Assembly (NCBI GenBank): GCA_937874695.1
Contig: CALNAJ010000018.1
Location: forward strand, 124,001-188,000
DNA length: 64,000 bases
Reading direction: 5' to 3'
Origin: an uncultured Lactobacillus sp.
GTDB taxonomy: Bacteria; Bacillota; Bacilli; Lactobacillales; Lactobacillaceae
Numbering within the stretch: position 1 is the first letter of the stretch; every line of letters starts with the position of its first letter. The notes under the pieces are model-generated. The model was not told the DNA's origin. It did no database searches and worked only from the letters and a program-made list of their open reading frames with translations. Positions 1 to 8,581 of this stretch are shown here, one piece after another. The translations under genes were made by a program, and so were the position numbers.

Positions 1-615
1 ACGTATTTCTGTATGCACTTTAATCTGGACGACCCAGCGTTACGCTACCTGTTGATTCGCGAGTATGCCGGTCGGGTCATCACGCCGGCCGATGCGGTGT
101 ATCCAGCGTTGCGGACCCAGGCCGAGCACCTCATGGCGATGATCGGTCCGGACTATAATTTAGCCGACCAATTGGATCTACAGGTGAGCGTGATCGACGT
201 CATCATGACGCTGGTCAAGGACTTGAAAGCTGCCGGAAAATTTACGCCACAGGCCGCCGACGTTGACCAGTTTATGCTCTGTCACCAATTGGCCAGTGAC
301 CTGAAGGCCCAGTTGGATTATCAGATCTACCATGCCGCCGACCCGCAACAGCCTTCGGTAGCGAAAATCGTTGCGGCCCGGAATATCTCGCAGAGCTACG
401 CCTTGAAGCTATTTCAGAAGTATTACCACGAGTCGCCACAACAGTATTTGATCGCGCTCAAATTAGCCACGGCCAAGGAACTTTTGCGCCAGCCCAAGGC
501 CCGAATCAACGCGGTTTCGGCCAAACTTGCCTATGCTTCTCCGAGTCACTTCACGCGGGAATTCAAGAAACATTTCGGGCAAACGCCTCGCGAGTATATG
601 CGTCTGGAAAAATAG
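1..615 (+). CDS. AraC-family transcriptional regulator (5' end outside window)
   Basis: The frame is open to the left edge of the window, so the N-terminal, probably ligand-binding, part is missing. The last ~100 residues form the AraC/XylS two-helix-turn-helix DNA-binding domain: the first helix pair lies around SYALKLFQKYYHESP and the second around SPSHFTREFKKHFGQTPREY, the usual family signature. It sits 148 bp upstream of a co-directional beta-xylosidase gene, so it plausibly senses a pentose or xylo-oligosaccharide and controls that gene. That link is inference from position. The family assignment is firm; the ligand is unknown. Confidence 0.85.
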   Translation, partial: TYFCMHFNLDDPALRYLLIREYAGRVITPADAVYPALRTQAEHLMAMIGPDYNLADQLDLQVSVIDVIMTLVKDLKAAGKFTPQAADVDQFMLCHQLASDLKAQLDYQIYHAADPQQPSVAKIVAARNISQSYALKLFQKYYHESPQQYLIALKLATAKELLRQPKARINAVSAKLAYASPSHFTREFKKHFGQTPREYMRLEK

Positions 616-689
616 AATAGTACGAATTAGGGATAGTTCTATACGGATTATCCTCTTTTTTTGTCACTGAAAACGCGTACAATGTTTAT

Positions 690-703
690 TGTAAGCGCTT
701 AAT
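690..703 (+). promoter_or_regulatory. cre-like CcpA operator upstream of the xylosidase gene
   Basis: TGTAAGCGCTTAAT matches the catabolite-responsive-element consensus TGWAARCGYTWNCW at 13 of 14 positions. It lies 61 bp before the GH43 start codon, where CcpA bound with HPr-Ser-P would be expected to repress. A TTGTCA box at 661-666 could be the -35 element, but no convincing -10 is seen. Confidence 0.7.
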
Positions 704-722
704 GAAATTTCTATTTAAAAAA

Positions 723-740
723 GACCGTCAGTTGACGGTC
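723..740. repeat. Perfect 8-bp inverted repeat in the xylosidase 5' leader
   Basis: GACCGTCA and TGACGGTC are separated by two bases and lie just before the Shine-Dalgarno sequence (AAGGAGG, about 748-754). The element could be an operator for the adjacent AraC protein or an mRNA hairpin. The sequence does not decide between these. Confidence 0.5.
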
Positions 741-763
741 ACTACTCAAGGAGGATTTTATCT

Positions 764-2398
764 ATGACTGAAATTCAAAACCCAATCCTACCCGGGTTCA
801 CCCCGGACCCTTCAATCCTGCGGGTCGGTGAGGACTACTACATTGCCACGTCAACCTTTCACTGGAACCCTGGAATTCAGGTCTACCATTCCAAGGACTT
901 AGCCAACTGGGAGCTCATTGCACACCCACTGGCCGACGTCCCTGAGGTAGATCTGCGCGGGACCATGACGCCCGGTGGCATTTGGGCCCCAGACCTGTCC
1001 TACGATAAGCAGACAAAATTATTCTGGATGACCTACAGTAAGATGAATAATCAAGACGGCCGGATGTTTGACGCCGATAACTATACCATGTCGGCCGAAA
1101 GCATCATGGGACCTTGGAGCAAGCCCGTTTACCTCAATTCCATCGGCTTTGACCCGTCACTGTTTCACGACGATGATGGTCGCAAGTGGGTCGTCACGTT
1201 GGAATGGGAGACCCGGCTGGGCTATCAACATCCCGGGGCAATCGTGCTGGAAGAGTTCGATCCTAAGCAGGGTAAGTTAATCGGTGATCCCGTCCGTATC
1301 ACGCGGGGTGGCACCGACCGTGGGGCCCAGGAAGCACCACACCTGTACAAACACGACGGGTATTACTACCTGATGACGGCGGAAGGTGGGACCGGCTACG
1401 GGCACGCGGTTGTCCTACAGCGGTCTAAGAACATTGCGGGGCCGTATGAATCCGATCCCCAGAATCCCATCATCACGTCGACACCGTACTACTATTACCG
1501 GCGTAACGACCCAGATGCTGGTCGGCCAGATCTATACAATCCAGATGCACCACTACAGAAGGCCGGACATGGGTCACTGGTTTCTACTCAGACTGGCGAA
1601 TGGTACGTTGCCCACTTGTCTGCGCGGCCCTTGCCTGGACTGCACTCTATTCTCGGTCGGGAAACGTCACTTCAGAAGATGGTCTGGACGGATGACGGTT
1701 GGCTGCGGATGGCCGATGGCAGTAACTTGGCCAAGGCCTCGACGCCGGGGATGACTGGTGTTGAACTGGAACACGCCCAACGGCCATTTACGCTGATCGA
1801 TGACTTTGGCAAGTCGACGCTGGACCTGCACTGGCTCACACCATATGGTCGTCCAAGTAAGGATTGGCTCACGTTACAAGACCAGGGCCTGCGGATGCGT
1901 GGGCGCCAGTCGTTCTTCTCTCGGATGGACGTCTCCCTGATGGCCACGGCGGTTACCGGGTTCCACGAGACGGTGACGACTAAGCTGAAATTCAAGCCAA
2001 TTCATTTTTCACAGTCGGCGGGGCTAGTCCTGTACTACGACAACCACAACTGGTTGTTTGAACGCCTGAGTTACGACGAACGCAACGATCAAACGGTGTT
2101 AGACGTGGTTCAGGCCAAGGATGGCGAACGGACCGAACTCGAACCCGTTAAGATTCCGGTGGCCAGCTCAGCCGCTGAACTTCGGGTCACGACCGATGAT
2201 GCTCAGGCACAGTTCTCCTGGCGTGAAGACGTCAACGCCAAGTGGGCACCGGTTGGCAAGCCCGTCGATATCAGCTTCTTGTCCGATGAGGACGTCGATG
2301 GCTTTACCGGGCTGATGGTCGGTATCGGTGCTTGGGATGCCTACCGGCGTGAATCATACGCCGACTTCGGCTGGTTCATGACAGAGACACAGGGTTAA
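764..2398 (+). CDS. xynB: Glycoside hydrolase family 43 beta-xylosidase
   Basis: This cytoplasmic glycosidase should release xylose (possibly arabinose) from the non-reducing end of xylo-oligosaccharides by inversion. The 544-residue length and layout match GH43 subfamily 11 enzymes: an N-terminal five-bladed propeller followed by a beta-sandwich from about residue 340. The expected catalytic acids are visible: Asp15 in FTPDPS (general base), Asp130 in FDPSLF (pKa modulator) and Glu190 in GAQEAPHLY (general acid). There is no signal peptide, so substrates must be imported. The start is set by AAGGAGG about 9 bases upstream. A cre-like site and an AraC gene precede it, consistent with carbon-source control. 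No transporter or xylose-isomerase genes lie beside it in the window. Confidence 0.93.
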   Translation: MTEIQNPILPGFTPDPSILRVGEDYYIATSTFHWNPGIQVYHSKDLANWELIAHPLADVPEVDLRGTMTPGGIWAPDLSYDKQTKLFWMTYSKMNNQDGRMFDADNYTMSAESIMGPWSKPVYLNSIGFDPSLFHDDDGRKWVVTLEWETRLGYQHPGAIVLEEFDPKQGKLIGDPVRITRGGTDRGAQEAPHLYKHDGYYYLMTAEGGTGYGHAVVLQRSKNIAGPYESDPQNPIITSTPYYYYRRNDPDAGRPDLYNPDAPLQKAGHGSLVSTQTGEWYVAHLSARPLPGLHSILGRETSLQKMVWTDDGWLRMADGSNLAKASTPGMTGVELEHAQRPFTLIDDFGKSTLDLHWLTPYGRPSKDWLTLQDQGLRMRGRQSFFSRMDVSLMATAVTGFHETVTTKLKFKPIHFSQSAGLVLYYDNHNWLFERLSYDERNDQTVLDVVQAKDGERTELEPVKIPVASSAAELRVTTDDAQAQFSWREDVNAKWAPVGKPVDISFLSDEDVDGFTGLMVGIGAWDAYRRESYADFGWFMTETQG

Positions 2399-2422
2399 TC
2401 GTGGTTAAATACTAAAAGACAA

Positions 2423-2612
2423 GTGCGAGATTGGGGTAACCTGGTCGCACTGTGGTTGCTAGAGATTCCGCCTGCTGTGGGGACCGGTCCAAGCCTAAGA
2501 AGCGGTCTTGGACCTCGACTTGAAGCCGTCAAAGTTCGGACGTCTCCAAGCTCGTCCCATGACCTAACCTGACAAAAGACGTCAGCTAAGGTCCTCGTCA
2601 CGGCTGGCTTCA
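2423..2612. repeat. GC-rich element with nested inverted repeats, possibly a structured RNA
   Basis: Several complementary pairs nest or follow each other: GTGCGA (2423) with TCGCAC (2445); GGTCCAAG (2486-2493) with CTTGGACC (2507-2514), a perfect 8-bp stem with a 13-base loop; and TGAAGCC (2521-2527) with GGCTTCA (2606-2612), which would close a larger domain. The palindrome GGACCGGTCC lies at 2481-2490. This resembles a dispersed intergenic repeat or a folded non-coding RNA more than a coding region. No second copy was noticed in this window. Confidence 0.45.
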
Positions 2613-2806
2613 TCTCTGGCCACCTCCGGCTTTAAGTTGAGTCTCTGTAAAAATGTTGGTGCTTACGATTAACACTGGTCTCACGGCTCGTGATATCGTA
2701 ATTGTTTGATTCCGACTAAACTAGTCAATCTTAGCGCTAGTGGTTTTTGTCGAAATCGGTGTGATTACTACAAAAAAATGTGAATTTACAGTAAAAGCAC
2801 TGATTG

Positions 2807-2851
2807 AAAGCCTTGCCTGGAGAAAATAATTTCCCCTTAGTAAGGCTTTTT
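2807..2851 (+). terminator. Rho-independent terminator-like hairpin
   Basis: AAAGCCTT (2807-2814) pairs with AAGGCTTT (2842-2849), and an inner GGAGAAA/TTTCCCC pairing extends the stem. A short T-run follows. It lies about 400 bp after the xylosidase stop, too far to be an obvious terminator for that gene, so an unannotated transcript may end here. Confidence 0.6.
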
Positions 2852-3276
2852 GTTATATACAAATTGAGTGAAACAATGTGATTGCTATATAGATCAAGAA
2901 TCTTTTTTGAGTATTTGGTTTATATTGAACCAATTTAGACTAAATATTAGAAGTAATTCATTTTAAAATGCTTATTTATCAGTCGTATGTAGTATACAAC
3001 TGATTTTGTGCAATTATTTATCAAAACGATGAGACTAATTTGGCGATTTTTACATTAGTAATAGTATAGGGTCATTTAGACGAGAGAAGGCAGATTTCAA
3101 AAGGGCTCAATTTCTGTGGCAGAGTAGAAACGAAGGGGTCAACTGTAGGCAGCATCCAGTGGATAGAGTGTTTAGGACAATGACAGATAAATCAGTCCCA
3201 AATTCTATGTGGGGGCAAATAAGTGAGATTCACAATTATTTGCGTTAAAATCGACTTAACTAAGGAGGAATCAGCG

Positions 3277-4425
3277 ATGGCAGTGTTTACAGATGAACAG
3301 AAATTACAGATTCTCACAGACTTGGTAGCGATTCGGTCGGTTAACGACCATGAGACCGATGTGGCAACATATCTTCAGCACCTGTTAGGCCAACATGATA
3401 TTCAAGCCCAACTCGTGCCTTTGAGTGATTCACGGGCTAATCTGATTGCGGAAATCGGTTCCGGACATCCGGTACTTGGCGTTTCCGGTCATATGGATGT
3501 GGTTGCTCCAGGCGACGTTAATGCCTGGGCCTCCGATCCATTCCAGGTCACGGCGCGCGCCGGAAAACTTTACGGTCGTGGTATCACGGACATGAAGGCG
3601 GGCCTCGCAGCACTAGTTATCGCGATGATCGAGCTCCATGCGGCCGGACAGCCCGCTAAAGGCACGATTCGATTGATGGCAACTGTGGGTGAAGAAGTTG
3701 GTGAGACCGGTTCTGAGGCCTTCTATGAGGCTGGCAATATGGACGATGTCGATGGTCTGCTCATCGGTGAACCCACTGGCTATCACATTTTCTCCGCCCA
3801 CAAGGGGTCCATGGACGTTAAGCTGACCTCACAGGGCAAGGCGGCACACAGCTCGATGCCAGAATTGGGTCAAAACGCCATCGATCCGCTGTTGTCTTTG
3901 TTAGGGCAGGCAAACGAGGCATTCCGTAAGACTGACCGTGAAAACGCCGCTCTCGGGAAGCTGACCTTCAACACGACCGTCTTCAATGGTGGCGACCAGG
4001 TCAATTCGATTCCGGCAGCGGCCACGGCGGAAATGAACATTCGGACGATTCCCGAATTCGACAACGCCACGGTCACACAGGTTTTGCAACAACTGGTGAC
4101 GCAGGAAAATGAACAGGGCGGCCACGTGACAATGGATATCTATATGTCGCAGTCGCCCGTTGAAGAACCTAAAGACAATCCACTGAGTAACTTGGCGGCC
4201 ACCATTGGGGCAACCTATGCAGGGGCACCCGTGCCGAAGCTGGCATTACCAGCGGTTACCGACGCTTCCAACCTGCTAAAAGATAAGGGACACAATTACC
4301 CATTCATCGTCTTTGGTCCCGGCAACGAGACGGCGCATCAAGTTGACGAATATGTGGATCAGCAGATGTACCTAGACTTCACGGAACTCTATCAGAAGTT
4401 AATGACGTCGTACTTTGAGGACTAA
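3277..4425 (+). CDS. M20-family metallopeptidase/deacylase (ArgE/DapE-like)
   Basis: A 382-residue zinc-dependent hydrolase of the ArgE/DapE/ACY1 group, which removes acyl groups from amino acids or cleaves small peptides. Visible zinc-ligand motifs are GVSGHMDVV (His), GRGITDMKAG (bridging Asp), VGEEVGETGS (catalytic Glu pair), GEPTG (Glu) and the distal His in NETAHQVDEY. The frame extends upstream to 3223, but TAAGGAGG at 3261-3267 fixes the ATG at 3277. It stands alone in its direction between a long gap and a convergent HAD gene, so the substrate cannot be inferred from context. Succinyl-diaminopimelate desuccinylase is the usual automatic name, but no other lysine-pathway genes lie nearby. 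Confidence 0.85.
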   Translation: MAVFTDEQKLQILTDLVAIRSVNDHETDVATYLQHLLGQHDIQAQLVPLSDSRANLIAEIGSGHPVLGVSGHMDVVAPGDVNAWASDPFQVTARAGKLYGRGITDMKAGLAALVIAMIELHAAGQPAKGTIRLMATVGEEVGETGSEAFYEAGNMDDVDGLLIGEPTGYHIFSAHKGSMDVKLTSQGKAAHSSMPELGQNAIDPLLSLLGQANEAFRKTDRENAALGKLTFNTTVFNGGDQVNSIPAAATAEMNIRTIPEFDNATVTQVLQQLVTQENEQGGHVTMDIYMSQSPVEEPKDNPLSNLAATIGATYAGAPVPKLALPAVTDASNLLKDKGHNYPFIVFGPGNETAHQVDEYVDQQMYLDFTELYQKLMTSYFED

Positions 4426-4497
4426 CTGGGTTTTAGAGGTCAACTGTTTCTAGAGATGATCAACTTCAAACTTTGGTGAGAAAATCATCAGACAAGC

Positions 4498-4534
4498 AAA
4501 AAGCGCGTGAGCCCCCAATCGAGTTCACGCGTTT
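4498..4534 (-). terminator. Terminator for the HAD phosphatase gene
   Basis: GCGCGTGA (4503-4510) pairs with TCACGCGT (4525-4532). On the minus strand the stem is followed by a T-run (4499-4502 read in reverse). It lies between convergent genes and ends the minus-strand gene. Confidence 0.8.
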
Positions 4535-4544
4535 CGTATCACAG

Positions 4545-5357
4545 TTATTCAGCTAGCTTGAGATAGTCTTGCAGGTAAGCGGCTAGGCCGTCATGGTCAT
4601 TATCGAATGTGGTCATGTCATTGGCCAGGTTTTTGATCGGTGCAGTGGCGTTTTGCATGGCCACGCCCCAACCGGCATAATCGATCATTGCGGCATCGTT
4701 GTGTTCGTCGCCAAAGGCAATGATGTTTTTCCGGTCAATCTGATAATGGTGAGCCAGTGCTTCAACACCGGTGGCTTTCTGAACGCCCTTGACGCCCAGT
4801 TCAACCACGGCGTTAGGGCCGCCCCATGGTGCCGCGTCCACGACATCATCGAAGTTGTGCCGCAGGTAGCTCAGCAGGTGGTCCTCATGACTGCGGTCAA
4901 CGGCGACCGTCAGACTGATGGGATTTTGCTGAAGTGTCTTTTGATTTAAGATTTCGTTGGACTGCAGTACGGTCGGAAAGAAGCCCACTTCGACGGGGTG
5001 GTCGCGTACGGCCAGAAAGAGATTCTTGCCCTCAGCAGCAATCATGTTGATTCCCAGTTCGGCACGGTGAGCCAAGAGGTCGAAGGCGACATCCTTACTG
5101 AACGTGTACTGGTATTCGTCGTGCCAGTGTTGGTGGGGGATGTGGCCCAGACTCCCGTTGAAGTTGATCATTGGGCCATCCAGATGCAATTCATCGTAAA
5201 AGTTTGCAGAGATGCGGTTCGGCCGGCCCGTCACGATACTGACGATGTGACCGGCTTCGCGCGCCTGAGTCAAAACGGCTTTCGTCTTGGCAGAGATCTG
5301 GGCGTCCGCATTTAAAGTGGTGCCATCAAGGTCGATGGCGATTAATTTTCGTTCCAA
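4545..5357 (-). CDS. Cof-type HAD-superfamily phosphatase
   Basis: A 270-residue haloacid-dehalogenase hydrolase with a type IIB cap. Motif I is IAIDLDGTT near the N-terminus (nucleophile and acid/base Asp), motif II is the Thr in SIVTGRPN, and motif III/IV is the Lys region followed by GDEHNDAAMI, the Mg-binding acidic pair. Relatives dephosphorylate sugar phosphates, FMN or PLP-type metabolites; the substrate here is unknown. It is a single-gene unit convergent with the M20 peptidase and divergent from rsmF. Confidence 0.88.
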   Translation of the reverse strand: MERKLIAIDLDGTTLNADAQISAKTKAVLTQAREAGHIVSIVTGRPNRISANFYDELHLDGPMINFNGSLGHIPHQHWHDEYQYTFSKDVAFDLLAHRAELGINMIAAEGKNLFLAVRDHPVEVGFFPTVLQSNEILNQKTLQQNPISLTVAVDRSHEDHLLSYLRHNFDDVVDAAPWGGPNAVVELGVKGVQKATGVEALAHHYQIDRKNIIAFGDEHNDAAMIDYAGWGVAMQNATAPIKNLANDMTTFDNDHDGLAAYLQDYLKLAE

Positions 5358-5472
5358 CAGAGAACACCTCGCATTAATGATTTAGAGTCGTGTAGATGAA
5401 GCAAAGTAACCCTCTCAATGTAACATATCTGAGCGCGACTTGCATCCATTTCACCCAGCTATGGGGTAGTGC

Positions 5473-5495
5473 TGACCGGTCGAAACGGGTATAAT
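5473..5495 (+). promoter_or_regulatory. Probable promoter region of rsmF
   Basis: A perfect TATAAT lies at 5490-5495, about 80 bp before the rsmF start. No strong -35 hexamer is at the right distance. The palindrome GACCGGTC sits at 5474-5481 in the spacer. Confidence 0.45.
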
Positions 5496-5574
5496 AAGCA
5501 GAGTGAATTTGAACGAATTGCATTATGTATATAGCAAATAAATCAATTGTAAGATGCAAAATGGAGGAATAACG

Positions 5575-6945
5575 GTGAATTTACCTGAAGACTTTATCAC
5601 GAAGTACCGCGACCTATTGGGCTCAGAAGCTGATGACTTTTTAGCGAGCTTTGACACGCCTAGTCTGAGCGGCTACCGGGTCAACCCGGCCCATCATGAC
5701 TTACCGGAAAATTTGACGGCGACTGAGCCAGTCCCTTACGAACCACTCGGTCATTTCGGCACGGTCGGCGGCCGGACGTTGATGCATCAGAGTGGGGCCG
5801 TTTACAGTCAGGAACCGAGCGCCATGTTTGTTGGCGCCACGGCGGCACCCCAACCGGGCGAGAAAGTTCTGGACCTGTGTGCCGCACCTGGTGGGAAAAC
5901 GACTCATTTGGCCAGTTATTTACAGGGAACCGGTCTGTTAGTGACCAACGAAATCAATCGGAAGCGGGTCAAGGTGTTGGCGGAAAACGTCGAACGCTTT
6001 GGTGTGCAATCCGCGCTAATCTTGAATGAGTCACCGGATCGTTTGAGTCCCGTGTTTCCCGATTATTTTGACAAAGTATTGGTCGATGCGCCATGTTCAG
6101 GTGAAGGAATGTTCCGTAAGGACCCCGACGCCATGTCCTACTGGTCCCTCGATTACGTTCAGGACTGTGCAACGCGGCAACGCGAGATCATGACGGAAGC
6201 CTTGAAGATGGTCAAACCCGGTGGTCAATTGATCTACTCGACGTGTACTTTCGCGCCAGAAGAGGACGAACAGATGATGGCCTGGGTGTTGGATAACTTT
6301 CCAGAATTCCACCTGGTACCGATCAACAAGGTCGGCGGCGTCGTGGATGCCCGTCCAGAATGGGCCAACGGTAATCCGGAGCTCAAGAAGGCTGCGCGGT
6401 TGTTCCCACACCTGATGAAGGGTGAAGGCCACTTTGTTGCGAAGCTCGAACGCGATGCCGGCGATGCACCAGCTATTCATGGTCAAGCCAAGCTGGGGAC
6501 ACCCTTGACTGGTGAGCAACGCAAGCTGTGGCAGGCCTTTGCCACCGAAGTGCTGGGGCAAAATCCGTTTGATAATTTAATCACCGTCAAGGACCAATTA
6601 TTTGCCATGCCGGCTGGTTTACCTAATCTGAAAAAGTGCCATGTTTTCCGTCCTGGCTTACATTTGGGAACGTTCAAGAAGAACCGTTTTGAACCGGCCT
6701 ACGCATTGGCTTTGGCGAGTGACCCACAAACTGTGGCGCAAACACTGGCTATCACCACTGATCAGTGGCGGGCCTGGGTTCACGGTGAAACCTTCACGTT
6801 GGCAACAGCGCCAACGAAGGGCTGGTACCTGTTAACCTGTGACAGTCAACCGGTTGGTTTCGGTAAGGTTGTTGGCACGACGGTGAAGAACTTCTTCCCT
6901 AAGGGTCTGCGCTTTACGGTCTATGATGAAGATCTGCAGGACTAA
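5575..6945 (+). CDS. rsmF: RsmF-like 16S rRNA (cytosine-C5) methyltransferase
   Basis: An S-adenosylmethionine-dependent RNA m5C methyltransferase of the NOL1/NOP2/Sun family, probably acting on 16S rRNA. It has the SAM-binding motif VLDLCAAPGGKTTHLASY near residue 105, motif IV with the release cysteine in VLVDAPCSGEGMF, and motif VI with the nucleophilic cysteine in LIYSTCTFAPEEDE. The C-terminal ~170 residues match the RsmF-type extension rather than a plain RsmB. I chose the GTG at 5575 because GGAGG ends six bases upstream; an upstream ATG (5554) has no such site. Length is 456 residues. A TnpB element follows immediately downstream. Confidence 0.9.
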   Translation: MNLPEDFITKYRDLLGSEADDFLASFDTPSLSGYRVNPAHHDLPENLTATEPVPYEPLGHFGTVGGRTLMHQSGAVYSQEPSAMFVGATAAPQPGEKVLDLCAAPGGKTTHLASYLQGTGLLVTNEINRKRVKVLAENVERFGVQSALILNESPDRLSPVFPDYFDKVLVDAPCSGEGMFRKDPDAMSYWSLDYVQDCATRQREIMTEALKMVKPGGQLIYSTCTFAPEEDEQMMAWVLDNFPEFHLVPINKVGGVVDARPEWANGNPELKKAARLFPHLMKGEGHFVAKLERDAGDAPAIHGQAKLGTPLTGEQRKLWQAFATEVLGQNPFDNLITVKDQLFAMPAGLPNLKKCHVFRPGLHLGTFKKNRFEPAYALALASDPQTVAQTLAITTDQWRAWVHGETFTLATAPTKGWYLLTCDSQPVGFGKVVGTTVKNFFPKGLRFTVYDEDLQD

Positions 6946-6949
6946 TGAT

Positions 6950-7200
6950 GATTTAAGCAAGTCAACCACGCCCGTTTAAAAACGGACGCTTGTGAGAACC
7001 ACACCCCACGGCATGGCGACCACAATTTGCTTAGATACAGCGCTAGCCTACGAATAGGACTTATCCGCTAATTACCAAAGCCTTTTAGGTCCGCAGGTTG
7101 CCAGGCGGACTCATTTCTTACAGGGTTGCTAAACCTTTTGCTAAAATATTTTTAGCCGCGTTATGATCACGGACATGAAACGCACCACAGCTAGGACACA
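6950..7200 (-). ncRNA. Candidate omega-RNA / right end of the TnpB element
   Basis: In IS200/IS605-type elements the guide RNA overlaps the 3' end of tnpB and runs to the right end of the element. Downstream of this tnpB (reading the minus strand) there is a strong stem (plus-strand GTCCGC 7089-7094 with GCGGAC 7105-7110), a long TTGTG/CACAA-closed arm around 6988-7030, and a terminal hairpin at 6969-6988 (CCGTTT/AAACGG). Such hairpins are expected for a right end and an omega-RNA scaffold. Exact boundaries are not determined. If the model is right, the guide would be copied from DNA just beyond the rsmF stop codon. Confidence 0.55.
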
Positions 7201-8371
7201 TCCACTTGCGATCAGCTAACGTCAGCTTGTTCTTACCAGTCATGACGTGCCCACAATGGCTACAAGTTTGCGTTGTATTTCGGGGATTGACAGTCAAAAA
7301 TGTGCGGTCATACAGATCAGCTTTATAAGCCAACATACCCAGTAAAGTTTGCCAGCCAACGTCCGAAATACTCATTGCCAAAGCATGGTTCCGCAACATA
7401 TTTTTACTCCGCAGTTCTTCAGCTACGACTAAATCGTGGTTTTTGATTAAGGCCGTAGAGATATGGTGCAAGAAGTTTTTACGTTGATTAGCAACTTTTA
7501 GCTGTAACTTAGCCACTAGTAACCGTTGCTTTTGATAATTCTTTGATGCTGATAACCGTCGCCGACTCTTTTTAACTCGTCTAGCCCGCCGTGACAGTTT
7601 CCGCTGGGCTTTAGCCAGCTTTTCCTTAATCATCCGATAGTACCGTGGATTCGCAATCACCTGTCCATTGGAGTCCGTCAAAAAGTTATCAAGATTTAGA
7701 TCAATCCCAACCTTAGATTTCGTAACTCTTTGCTTGGCAACGAAAGGGTGTGTCGATCCAAGCTGCAGAGACACAAAGTAATGGCCGCAAGCATCCATCG
7801 AAACTGTCGTGGTCCCGATTCTAATATCATCGGCTTGGCCTAAAATCTTCGATGGCAGCCCCTTGAAACGGATACGCCCCAGTTTGGGTAGTTGCAGGTG
7901 ATGGACATCATTTAGTCTTACGCTACCATTACTCATGGTTGGTACTGTCACCTTGGCACCGTACAAACACGACGTTTGATAAGTCTGAGTATAACCACGT
8001 TTATGAAATTTAGGCGTCCCCGCTTGATGAACCTGGCGGAATAACTTCCAGGCAGTCTTGTAATTCTTGATAGCGTTGGCTTTCATCAGACTGTCAAAAT
8101 CCGGATGATTTAACCAACCATGAATATTGGAGATAGCAGTTGATGGCTTCTTTAGACGTTCAGTCAAATCAGCTATTCGATTCAAGATAATTGTAATTGG
8201 AATCTTCACTTGCTTTAACCAGAACAAGTCATTATTCATACCGTTCATCTGATTATAAATAAACCGACTGGCGTCACTGTTACGCCTAATCAGCCGCTTT
8301 TGCTCGGTTGAAGGAAAGATTCTAACTTTAACCCCATAATGATAAGGTAATTGTGCCATTGTCTTCGCCAT
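7118..8371 (-). CDS. tnpB: TnpB, RNA-guided endonuclease of an IS200/IS605-type element
   Basis: A 417-residue TnpB with an N-terminal helix-turn-helix-like region, then a RuvC-like nuclease. The three catalytic acids are visible: Asp224 in GIDLNLDN, Glu318 in VVAEELRS and Asp402 in HVRDHNAAKN. The zinc ribbon (Cys370, Cys373, Cys392, Cys395) lies between the second and third. All are intact, so the protein may be active. The ATG at 8371 is chosen because AGAGGAGG precedes it at the right distance; a longer frame starting at 8404 begins upstream of that site. No tnpA transposase is present on either side, so the element cannot move on its own and may persist through TnpB-guided cleavage of empty sites. 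Confidence 0.9.
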   Translation of the reverse strand: MAKTMAQLPYHYGVKVRIFPSTEQKRLIRRNSDASRFIYNQMNGMNNDLFWLKQVKIPITIILNRIADLTERLKKPSTAISNIHGWLNHPDFDSLMKANAIKNYKTAWKLFRQVHQAGTPKFHKRGYTQTYQTSCLYGAKVTVPTMSNGSVRLNDVHHLQLPKLGRIRFKGLPSKILGQADDIRIGTTTVSMDACGHYFVSLQLGSTHPFVAKQRVTKSKVGIDLNLDNFLTDSNGQVIANPRYYRMIKEKLAKAQRKLSRRARRVKKSRRRLSASKNYQKQRLLVAKLQLKVANQRKNFLHHISTALIKNHDLVVAEELRSKNMLRNHALAMSISDVGWQTLLGMLAYKADLYDRTFLTVNPRNTTQTCSHCGHVMTGKNKLTLADRKWMCPSCGAFHVRDHNAAKNILAKGLATL

Positions 8372-8580
8372 AAGCTGCCACCTCCTCTTGCTTGGCAGTA
8401 GCATACCATATGAGTGTACTACGTCTATAGCAAAGCGTCTTATAATAATATTTATAGAGTCATCGTATGAGCGAGGAAACCGCAGAAAACTACATTGTCA
8501 GTCAGCGAAGGGCATAGTGGCATTCATCCTTTGTTTGAAAGCAAGGGAATTCTGCCTAATTTATATTAAAAGCGTAATCA
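8372..8580. other. Leader and probable left end of the TnpB element
   Basis: About 200 bp upstream of tnpB with no gene. The exact left end, target-adjacent motif and a strong tnpB promoter could not be identified. No remnant of a tnpA frame is visible. Confidence 0.4.
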
Positions 8581-8581
8581 A

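Larger units (their letters stand above)
2399..3276. other. Long gene-free interval with two contrasting halves
   Basis: About 880 bp without a credible gene. The first part (2399 to about 2640) is GC-rich and full of inverted repeats. The second part (2640-3276) is AT-rich, contains one isolated terminator-like hairpin (2807-2851), and otherwise shows only the leader of the M20 peptidase gene. A 72-codon frame on the minus strand at 2395-2613 coincides with the repeat region and has no ribosome-binding site or recognisable protein features, so I do not call it a gene. Confidence 0.6.

Noticed and set aside
2395..2613. 72-codon minus-strand frame downstream of the xylosidase
   Set aside because: It coincides with the inverted-repeat element, has no ribosome-binding site and shows no protein-like features.
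6097..6561. 154-codon minus-strand frame inside rsmF
   Set aside because: It is antisense to conserved methyltransferase motifs and lacks a ribosome-binding site.
7118..8371. TnpB as part of a complete autonomous IS200/IS605 element
   Set aside because: No tnpA frame or remnant is visible on either side within the gap between rsmF and fni.
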